From Jaenimonas drosophilae (Eukaryota; Euglenozoa; Kinetoplastea; Trypanosomatida; Trypanosomatidae): a stretch of DNA of 64,000 nucleotides. The number at the start of each line of letters is the position of its first letter. The first letter of the stretch is position 1. The translations under genes and the position numbers were made by a program. Positions 40,016 to 50,500 of the stretch are shown here, piece by piece. Where the stretch lies: NCBI GenBank assembly GCA_030849065.1, contig JASAON010001618.1:39266-103265 (forward strand), written 5' to 3'. A model generated the notes under the pieces. It was not told the DNA's origin. It was given only the letters and a program-made list of their open reading frames with translations, and made no database searches.

Positions 40016-40315
40016 TTTCTTGCTTCTCCAGACGATGTATTCCTGTGCTGCCACAGAGATCGAACAACAAACACACACAAAAAGATCCCTACTAAGGGGT
40101 TATTGAGCACAACGAGAGCACTAGACAGATGTGAGATGGAGGAAGGAAGTTGATGAAGTTGGTGTGAGCACAGCACGAGTACGCACAAAGAAGATGCCTC
40201 ACTTCTGTCTCAAGTACAGGTGGTGTCCTGCTTTGAATGGTGCCAGATGGCACAGAGTAAGCAGTAGCAGACAATAACGAATAAAGAATTTGAGCCAGCC
40301 AATGATGTGGAGTGA
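40016..40315. other. Spacer
   Basis: Exactly 300 bases with no gene seen. Just upstream of the ARL3 start the coding strand has a T/G-rich stretch followed by several AGs. Confidence 0.55.
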
Positions 40316-41197
40316 TCATGTGGTGCTCTCCAGGCAGACCATGCACACGACTTCTGCCAGACATTGCTGCAGGTGAGACTGTTTCTCCCGTAGTTGTTGT
40401 TCAGCTGTTTCAGCGGCATCCTGCCACTGCTTCAGCTCAGCCACGCGTTGGTGCAAGTCTTCCAGCTCACGGTGCAGAGCACCTCGCTGCCGCTCTTGCT
40501 GCAATCGGCACTGCTCGTGCTCAAACTGCCGCTGCTGGAGAACTTCCTTGATGGATTGAATCGCCGCATTCACCTCTTCTGTGGTGGTGGCGGATGAGTG
40601 GTTGGGGCCACATGCCTGTAGCACACAACCTCCATCGTTTTCTGACGCGCTGAGGCCGCTCTTTGCGAGAAGGGCCTGGGCTTCGTGTAGCCTAGCCAGC
40701 TCAATGTCTTGCTGAAGAAGCTCCCTCTCCACGTGGCCAAGCCGCGCTTTGAGCTCTTGAGTGGATGCAGAAAGCTCCTCTCGCTGCGCGCGGAGAGACA
40801 CAGCCACCAAATCACCGTCCCAGGATTGCTTGAGGCACTCCAGCTGCTGGTGCTTGGTGCGCCAGCTGCGGATCGTCTCTTCCACCTTCTCCAGTTGCTG
40901 TACTGCCAATGAATGCAGCACCGGTTCCTCCACCTCGCACTGACGGAGACGATTTGTGAGACCCAGGCGCTGGAGCTGGTGTTGACGGAGGTCCTCCGAG
41001 AGGCTATTCAGCTCTTGCTGCAGCGTCCGTTCCTTCTGCATCATCTCCTCCTCGAGCTTCTCCAAACCTTTCCCAACCTCAGTATCGAGAGTGATGTGCG
41101 CCTCCACTTCTTGGTTCCGCATCGTCACAACGCGCCGACGACGTTCGGCGTCCTGCAACGTCTGCATGAGCGAAGAGACAGATGCATCGTGGGACAT
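40316..41197 (-). CDS. Coiled-coil protein of unknown function, 293 aa
   Basis: The start is the ATG at 41197. The frame is open further upstream, but that part translates a polypyrimidine tract and CAG acceptor ending 18 bases before this ATG. The protein is almost entirely coiled coil (about 5-275), rich in Gln, Glu, Leu and Arg, with one break near 185-205 (ASENDGGCVLQACG). It ends abruptly in VVCMVCLESTT. The Cys-x2-Cys-Leu-Glu looks like the first half of a RING finger, but no second half follows in any frame I can read. It could be a flagellar or cytoskeletal protein; no family is recognised. Confidence 0.75.
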   Translation of the reverse strand: MSHDASVSSLMQTLQDAERRRRVVTMRNQEVEAHITLDTEVGKGLEKLEEEMMQKERTLQQELNSLSEDLRQHQLQRLGLTNRLRQCEVEEPVLHSLAVQQLEKVEETIRSWRTKHQQLECLKQSWDGDLVAVSLRAQREELSASTQELKARLGHVERELLQQDIELARLHEAQALLAKSGLSASENDGGCVLQACGPNHSSATTTEEVNAAIQSIKEVLQQRQFEHEQCRLQQERQRGALHRELEDLHQRVAELKQWQDAAETAEQQLREKQSHLQQCLAEVVCMVCLESTT

Positions 41198-41511
41198 GAC
41201 TATGTATGTTGTCTTCTGAGAAGTAGAAATGAAGGAAAAAGAGATGGGGCACATTGTGAGCGCAGGACAACATGATATAGCAATGAATGCTACTCCGCTT
41301 CTGGAGTGAAACAAGGCGTGAAGATGACGATGTTGTTGTTGTTATGACGACATCTAGCTATCAGCAGGCTTGATGTACCGTTGAATCGGTGCTGCATTAC
41401 ATCAGTTTCTATGCCATGATGATACATTTGCATATTGGAGGGTGGCGGTGGTGGTGGTGGTGCACAAGATAATCACCGCACGTACGTTGTGTTGTTCGTT
41501 ATGAGAGGGTA
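41198..41511. other. Spacer
   Basis: No gene is seen. It contains the acceptor for the coiled-coil gene (41216-41247), a TTG repeat near 41327-41343 and a GGT/GGC repeat near 41442-41462. Confidence 0.6.
41216..41247 (-). promoter_or_regulatory. Candidate trans-splice acceptor for the coiled-coil gene
   Basis: The coding strand reads C/T-rich sequence ending in CTTCTCAG, with the G at 41216. It leaves an 18-base leader before the ATG at 41197. Confidence 0.6.
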
Positions 41512-44500
41512 CTACTCGAAACCAATCGCCCTCATGGTTGAGTCGAAGGCCTGCACCTCACGATGAATCCACCTTGAGAGGAAGGCACCTTCCTTGGTGG
41601 CAAAGTGATGCTGAAGAGCCTTCTGGCTCTCCGCATCGTCCTCATCCATCAATGGAATCGGGGCGGCGGAGTCGGAGCTCGTTCGGCAGCCAACCACATT
41701 GCTGTAGGAGGACCACAAGGCCTCCTCACACTGCTCCACGATGCGCAGCGCCAGACCAGAGGTGGAGTCCTCCACCTGGACCACTGTGTCCTCGGGGTCA
41801 TCCACGACGGTGCTCACAGAGAAGTAGCTGCCAAAGAAGACGCCCTTGGCGGTGAGGACAAGCCGCCGCTGTCGGATGCTGCAGACGCTCGAGGTGACCT
41901 CAGGGGATGAGAGGCTGAAGGGGACGCCATGGGCCATGAGCGACTGCACAATGGGGGCATCCTTCAGGTGTTCCACCAAGAGCCGAATGAAGACATCAGC
42001 GCGGATGGCCACTTGACCCCAGCTACCAGAGGGGCTGTAGCCCATGTCCTCCACACAGACATCCATGGTGCGTCCTGTGCAGACCAAGAGGCTACCCGCC
42101 TTGGTGAGTTGAAGCTTCGCGGGGAGCGGTGTGGAGGAGAGGAGGGCGCAGTAGCCATCCAAGTGAACCGAGACCCCACTTGCCAAGCGGCTCTTCTCGC
42201 CCTTGGAGAGAGACTTGACGGAGGTGCCCACGTAGACGTAGACGGGGCGGTCCGTCGGGGAGGACTCCAGCTCAATCTCCCCAACCTTCAATCGTGGGAC
42301 GGAGGCTGAGAGAGAGACGCCATCGCAGTTGGCAAAGACGGTGACGTCGGTGGCCGTTCGATCGTAGATGCGCATCATTCCCGTTCCATGAAGATCCTGC
42401 TGAGCCACGCTGATTCTCAGCTGCATGGATAGGGTGATGGGAAGGAGCTCTGTCCACGTCTGCAGCTTGAGCTGGGGGAGCGCATCCACACTGGAGCGCA
42501 CGACCACACCTTGGAACCACTGAATCAGCAAGAGGAAGTCGCCCAGGCTCACACCAAGTGTGTGAAGATAGAGCCCATCCTCCATCTCCCCAAACAGGCA
42601 ATTGCTCGCGAGGAGAGTGTAGTGGCACCGTACGGCCAGGCCAAAGGGAAGGAGAAGGGTGGCCTCCACCTTCACCCGTGGGCGTTGGAAGCTCTGCGGG
42701 GTATCACCCGTCATCACGAGGGCGGAAAAGTGGATGTCCGTCAGCTTCACCCCGGGTAGAGTTGCCATGGCGACGGATCCGCTGGGGCTCCGACCGCTGA
42801 GGGTGAAGGAGGGCGTGCCGGCCCGGTCAAAGCTGCCCATGATGCTGAAGGGAATCCATCGTGGAGCATCGTGGTCGTTGTCCTTCGTGGAGGCCCGATA
42901 ACGTGCACCGTGAGAGACAAAGTTGATCTCATAGTCGCAATCCATGTAGCGCGGGGTCGATGCTTCTTCCTCCACCTCTCCAGACGCAGACGCTGGCGGG
43001 GGCCTTGCTGCCATCGTCACCTCAAACTGCAGGCAGTCAATCTCCAATCCGGGGATGCCAAAGTCCATGCCATGTGCGGGCAGCGAGAAGCGCACCTTGG
43101 CGCTCTTGCTGCGCAGGGACAAGGTGGTTAGAACAATGACGGTGCGGTACTCATCGAGGAACTTGGGGGTGTAGATGTAGCGGAGGCGGTCAAAGACGGG
43201 GGCGGGACACTGGGCAAGATATCCATGATGAAGGAAGTTCACCCCGGCACCGACGGTGAAGGGGAAGTCAATGGGCAAGGGCTTGGAGCCAGGGATCTGC
43301 AAGTTGTAGGCTGGTGTAAAGTGCATGTCGTTGAGGGTGAAGACCATCGTCATTGGACGTCCACTGAAGCCAGCGTGGTAGAGGAAGGGCAGGTGAGGGA
43401 AGGCATCCGAGGCACGCCAACCCGTCTTGGTGATGCTCACCGTGAACATGGGTGAGGCGATGTGTGGGCTAAGTGGGGACATGGGCGTGGGCTGCTCCAG
43501 CGCGTTGAGGTTGCGCTGAAGGGGCAGGGACAGGCTCCAGTAGACGCCAAATGAGGCATTCGCTTGGGCGAAGCTGTGGAAGTCGTCGGCCAGCTCCCCC
43601 TTCACCTCAAAGTGGGGGTAGAACCAGTGACTATCGGCCTTGCAGTAGGTCATGGCCTTGCTGAAGTTGATGGGGTTGGCAATGAGCTCAATCAGGTCCG
43701 CAATGTTGGAGTCAAACTTGTCGGCGGAGCGCAGGAAGTAGTACATCACATCAGTGGCAAGACCACGATCTGGGGAGAAGTAGGGGCCCTCCGGCGGCTC
43801 TGTTCCACGAGCGGTGTCCTTGGCAATCTTGCTAATGAAGGCTTGATACTTCTTCTTCAACTTCCAAATGGTCTCCGCTGTGAGTCCCCACGGGTCGATG
43901 TCGTCGGGCTCACGAAGCTTGCTGTCCTTGCTCTTGGCCTGGTCAAAGCCCAGACGGCACTGCTTGCAGAAGTACTCCTCGTAGTTGAACGCCTCACGTA
44001 CCCAGGTGGCGTAGGCGGTGTTGGTCACCGTACTTGTGGGCGCGGGCTGAAGCGCAGCCGCGGTGCCGACGCTCGCAAACCACCGCACCGCAGAAATGGA
44101 GATGGTGGCCTCGGGTGGCATGTGGCGCAGACGTAGGCGCCAGTAGAGCGCGCGCTCCGTTGCGATCCACGACAAACCCACCCGCTCGCTCTCATAAATG
44201 GACTCCGCAATCGGCACAAAGTCTCGCCCATTGTCGCTGGTCTCCACGACAATCGCCATGGGTGGCGGCGGTTCAATCGCCGGCACCGCAATTCCATCGC
44301 CCTCAATCGGCTCCAGCGACTGCGAGACGTCGGTGGACTCGACCGAGGCGGCCGTGAGGGTGTCGCCAAGCGGCATCGCCAGGACGAGCTCCGACACGAG
44401 GTTGACCCGGCAAAAGTGGGCGGGACTAGGGAAGGACCAGGTGACGGAGGGGTCAGGGGGAGGGGGAGGGGGTGCTGGCGGACCAACTTCAGCGTCCTCA

Positions 44501-47500
44501 CCGGCAACGGAGCTCTCAACCTCTGCTCGGTCGCGCGACTTGGAGCGGGGCCGGCCTACCCGACCGACGCTCTCCATCGACTTGCTTCGGCCACCAGGCG
44601 AGCGCTTCGAATCGCGGCTGTCCTTCTTCACCTCCTTTGGTGGGGATGGCTCCACCTCCTCGGGTACCGGTGTGGGAATGGATGGGGACGTGAACTGCAA
44701 AATGGGATGGCTTGGGTCGTTGCTAGTCAGGAGATCCATGGCAGGGGCCAACTCCTCAAAGCGCTCAATCGAGACGTCCACGTCGAGGACGGTGTTGATT
44801 GGAACCGGCAGCACACGCATCGCGCTGAAGGCATACCAACGAACAGGTACTGAGATTGGTGGAGGTGGAGGGAGCATCAGAGCTCCTCCATCTCCTCCCA
44901 GCGACAGGTCCCGCTCCAATGGCGAGAGTGAAGCTGAGCCAGGTCGGCCTTGGTAGCGCATGCGCCATGACGCACTTGGTACACCCGTCATCCATCCCTT
45001 GACGATGGTCCGCTCACTTTCTTCCACATTCACCAGGGTAGCGACGAACTCCCAGCCGATACAATCCAGCGCCAACTTCTCAACAACGTACTCACTCAGT
45101 GGAGGCAGCACCGCCTTCACACGAACAACGTTCCGCTGGACGGGTAAGTGTAGATGGACCATCTCTGGCTCAGCACTTGGTGCGGAGAGGTAAGTTACGT
45201 AGAGATCGGACTTGGCCACGCGTGCTTGAACCGATTCCAAACGCATGGACGCGGCTGGAATCGCGCTGTACGTGAGACGCAGCCGCCAAAAGCGGTGGCT
45301 GTCTGTGATGTCCCACGTGGAGAGCGCACGACGATGGCCCTCGGCGTAGAAGATGAGAGTACCAACCCCAGTCCAACGAGCACCGTCATCGCTGCACTCC
45401 ACCACAAACTCCACCTTGGGTGATGAGCATGCCAGAGCATGAAGCTCAAGCCCAACAATGGGGGCAGTGGCAGATTTGGTGTCCAAGGTGATGGTGTTGC
45501 CAAGGTGGGTGCGGAAGTGCATGCCAACTTGGCTTGCTTCAAGGGAATTCTCAACGTGCAACGCGTCTGACTGCCAGAGGAGTTGGGTGCCAGGGGTCAT
45601 GAGCGACCCCTCGCCCCGATCCAGCAACACGATGGAGGGGCCGTCGTAGCGGTAGAAGTGAAAGTGGTCAAAGACTGGGCAGCTCTGCTTGGCACGTAGC
45701 TCAATACGCCAGAAGCGATATGGCCGTCCAATGAACCAGTGAGCGCAGGCAATGGAGAAGAAGCTACGCCACGACCCACACTGCTTCCAGTCTTCTCCAT
45801 CATCACTACAAAAGATGGTCCACAAGTCGTTGGAACGACCAGAGGTGCTCGTGGTACAGCGGCACGAAAAGCCCGACAACTCCACCGGTGAGTGTCCATA
45901 GTCCAGTGAAATGAAGTGGGCCTCTTCAAGATCTGCCGCAGAGGCGTCCTTGGAGCCCTCCATCATGCGGCTCTCAAAGGCCAATGTCGCACCTTCACGG
46001 CGCAGCCAGCTCCCAACCGTTCCATTGAGCGTACCGGAGAAGACCGCGCGTGAGGGCAGCTCACGATGCAGCTGAAGCGGGAGAATCAGGAATCGCAGCT
46101 GGGAATAGACCGACGGCTCCTCATCCAAATCGGCGTGGCCAATGTGTTGGAGGCCCTCCGTGTGGAAGCGCCAGTAGCGGTGGGAGCAATTCTTCACCAT
46201 CGACGGCTTCCAAGTCGTCACCGACAGCGAGTCGCGTTGAATGTGTTGGGTGACTCGTTTCCACTCTCGTCCATCATCACTGTACTCCACACTCCACGTG
46301 GTTTGATCCCCACGTGAGCTGCGCAGCTCCATGCCAAGAAGTTGCCGCATGTGCTCTCGTAGGTCCACCGTGATGGTGCAGTACTGCAGTCGTTTTCCCC
46401 ACATGTTCAGATAGAGTGTCATGCGGTAGAACTCTCGAGAGAGCTTCGCCAGTGGAGGTGCCATGGTGTGCTTGTCCAAGGAGATCTTGCGTGAGCCGGA
46501 GGTGATGGAGGAGACCACGCTCTCATCAAAAAAGATGTAGAAGGTCGATGGGTTGAAGGGGCAGGAGGTCATGCAGAGTACCTCATGCTCGGGCTTCACC
46601 TCGGGGCTGTACAAGTTGGGGAACTCAGACCACTCCGATGGCCCGGCGATGATGCGGTGGTGCTCCACATGCCAGCGCAGCGCATGCATTTGGAGATTCT
46701 CGGAGCGGTACATCACCCACACCTCACCAGGGGCATCCCAGGCGTTGACGATATCGACGACGACGTCCATGTTGATGGGGATCCCTCGGAAGAGGGTCTC
46801 GTCGCAGCGCTTCACGCGATCGGAGAGGGAGCCCTCCTGGAGGCTCCACCATACACACAAGCCATCGCGCACAATGACGACGGTGTCAGGCGAGGTCTCA
46901 AAGTCGGGGTAGAAGATGGCATCGAAACCGAGGTTGAAGGGCGTGGGCAACTCAATGAAGGCGGGGTGCTGAAGAAGAGAGAGCGATCGGCTGGAGACGA
47001 CCTCGAACTGGTTCATGTCGTACTCCACGAAGCCGTTGCCGCAGAAGAAGAGGCAGGAGCGGGCCTCACCGAGGAGAGGAAGGATGGCGTGCTTCTGCCG
47101 CCAGCCCTCTCTGCCTGCGAGGGCGAATACCGGAGAGGTCCCAAGAGGCTCCACCAAGGAGCTGGCGGGTCTCCACAGCCGTGCCGCTTGCACATCCATC
47201 ACCACTGTATTGACGGCAGGAGAGTAGGGCTCGAGCACCGAGAGGGCTCCCGTGGCAAGGATCCACTCCGCGCGGTACCAAAAGATGCGTGTGATGCCAA
47301 CCCCAGGTGGAAGTTGTGTGTGGAAGCGCAGCCGCCAGTAGCGCGCGGCATGAGACTTTGCCCAGCATGATGGGGTGAAGGTTCCTTCGGCAAGAAAGCT
47401 GCCGTGTGGGCGGTAGGCGATGCGGTCATCGCTACTCTCCACAGTTACGCGAAGCGGGGCCAGTTGGAGAATCTCCCTGTGAATGCGTGCGGTGTTTAAG

Positions 47501-50500
47501 ACCAAAATGACCGCCCCGAGGGACTCGGCACGGTCGTCACCGAGGTCGAACTCAACCGAGTGAGGCACCTCATCGCTGGCGGCATGGCTGCGCAGAGCTG
47601 CATTGCGTCCTTCCGAGAAGAAGACCTCCTGACTCAAGAGGGCACAGCCCTGGCGAGCGGAGGTGACGCGAGAGATGGAGAGGGGCAGTTCCTCTGCCAG
47701 GGTCGTCTTGATGAAGGTGGCATCCACAACGGTCGCGGGTTCATTCCCCATGATAAGCCCCCCTCCATGCTGGGCAAGGCTTCCTGTCGAGTTGGAGTTG
47801 GAGCGGGAGACGAGATGGGATGAGCCCTCCACTTCCAGCAAATGAACCTGACGAATTTCAGGGTTGAAGGGCTCGCTGAAGTGTCGGATGCAGAGGCTGG
47901 AGATGACGGAGGGTAGTGCGTCCGTGGTCATTTGACGGTACTCCAGTGGGGTGTTGGCCAGTGTAGAGTGCATGATGGGATTGACGACGGTCATGGTGAG
48001 GTCATCAGGTGCGCAGAGGTCCGTCGTGATGAGGTTGCCATCGCTGCCAATCAGCACTACCCGCTTTCCTTCAGCCTGCGTCATGGGCCACATGGCAGCC
48101 ATGGGGCCATGCGGCAGGCTGACTTGCAGGGTTGGGGAGAATGAAGGGGCACCCTCGGGCAGACGGGGTGGAACCGGAGGAGGTGCCTCATCCCGGGCGT
48201 GGTGCTTGCGCTTCTCACGCTTGAGCTCCATGAGCGGATCATCCTTCTCCCGCTTCTGCCGCCGAAGAAGTTCTTCGTCGGGTGGGCGGAGGAAGAAGGG
48301 TGGGCAGACGGGGAGTGAAGTTTCCATGTCAAAGACAACGTAGCAGAGCTGCGTGAAGAAGAGGACGTAGGGGGTAGAGGGCACCGCCACGGCGGCATCA
48401 ATGTGGTCGAGGAATGGTGCCGGTAGCTTCTTGAACTTGTCGTGTGCATCCAGACCATAGGGGCCAGCAAGGGTTTGCTGTGTGTAGGCATCCCACACAA
48501 TCCAGTGCCCACCCGAGATGAAGTAGACCTCACGTGGAGCTCGTGGATTGTGAAACAGGCAGTCAAAGCCAGAACTAAAGGGGAGATGTGCAAAGATCTC
48601 GTTTTTCTTCACGGGAGCTACATCACACACCACCAACTGCTTCTGGCAGTCGTAGATGCTGATGCAGTCGTCAATGAAGAGGGCCACGAACTCGCTCAGT
48701 GACTCATTCTCCTCTACAATGTGCATAACCTGCCATGGGCGGCCCAACAGTCGTGGGTGAAGACTATCCTTCAGATCCGCAAAGCTGGGGTGAAGGTACG
48801 AACGGCCTAATGGATCGCTGACGGAGCTGGAACGGGCAGGAGACTTGGTCGCTGCCATGGCCCGAAAGAGGGCGGCACCACTCAACATTTGATCTCCGCC
48901 ATTCGTGCGGCCCAGTGACTCCTTTGCGATGGTGCGCTGCCGCTCAATCGTCCAGTACTGCTCCAGGTTTGCCCGAGCGGGGTCACCGAGGTCGTCGGAG
49001 ATGCGCTTTGGCCTACGCTTCTTGTGTGCCGATGGTGGCTTGGCGGGTGCTGCAGGTGGAGCAGGGGCTGCGGCTCCTCCGCGTTTCCCGATTGGTGGTC
49101 GCTGCTTAGGATTTGCCGGAACTGGCTCGGGCTCTGCCACGACTTCAGGAACCACAGGCTCCGGTGGGGGTGGGGGTGCCGGATGTTCGGGGAAGTGATC
49201 CGCCATAATCTCCACAGACGTCCATCGAAGGTCTGCGTGCGGCTTTCTATGTGTGATTGCGTGTTGCGACGACTGGGGGGACGCGGCACACCGACTAAGG
49301 GCCACTCGGGCAGGGGATGGGAAGTGCTGCCTGCTGAGGACGTCTTCGATCCACTCGGAAACCTTCGTACTCATAATTTCATTTGCGCAGAAGAGCAGTT
49401 GAGAGTGCATGCGCACCCCACGAATAAGGCGGAGCACGTATTTGATCCACCGAAGCTGCGTTCGGCTGGCACCGCTCCAGTTCTTCTGAAAGGCGAAAAA
49501 GAAGGCCGGGGGCACCCGATGGAGAATGGCAGAGAGTCGGTGCATAATGGACCTGGGCACTGGTTGTGTGCTAGAGACGGCCATCAAGAGGTTCTGAAGA
49601 GCATGAAAAGCTTGTTGCTGATGCCGAGCACTATCAAGAACCACAGGTTGAACGTGCTTCATTGCAAAGGTCGAGGCCGTGCCCAATTGAAGAGGGTTCA
49701 TCGTGTCGCGGAACATGGCCACATCCACAAACATGTAGGGAAGCCCGGGTGCGTAGCGGTTGAAAATGCTCTTGGGGATGTAGAAGAAGCCGTTTTTCCC
49801 GGCCTGGGTACCAAAGTTGCCCTGAATAATGAGATGTTGGTTGTTGTCAATGGTGGTTTGACCCACCACCTTCACGGTGGTGTAGAAGCCCCCACGTGGG
49901 GTGACGCTCTCGGGAATGACCCCGCCTGGAAGGTTCAGCCAGCGCAACGACACCTTCATAACCACAACCGCACAGCGCTTCTGCTCGCGGAAGGCCCACA
50001 ACGCCGCTCGGACGTTGTCAAAGTTGTTCCCATGAGGGCCATCCACCGCGTAGGCCCCCATGCGCCGTCTGGCGAAGGCGATGTGCAGCAGCCGCTCCAC
50101 ATCACCGAGCTTTGCCCAATCACCCCAGTGGGCGTAGGACTCGCGCAAGGGGCGGTCGCCCTCACGTCGGTGAAAGGGAGCCTCCGAGGCAGGAAGGCAT
50201 CCCACTAAGCGTACGGCCTCACAGGCACACTGGAGCTGCATGCCAATGGCAGATGAAGGCACTTCCTGGAGGTGCCGGCCCATGGCAAAGATCATGTACG
50301 GGTCAATCGGAATCCCCTCAATGTCCTCCATCAGACTCGCCACAGAGAGTGCGCAGCTAATCTCTTCATCATCGAGACGGTCAACGACGGCCTTGGTGTA
50401 GTTGATGAGGGCGAAGTCACCGGCAGGAAGTCCATCCAGGTTCACTCCAGTGGTGGTGAGAAGCGGCTCATCCACGGAGAGGGAGCGTGTAATGCCCCCA

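Noticed and set aside
41198..41314. An N-terminal extension on the 293-residue coiled-coil protein
   Set aside because: It translates a polypyrimidine tract with a CAG acceptor 18 bases before the better ATG.
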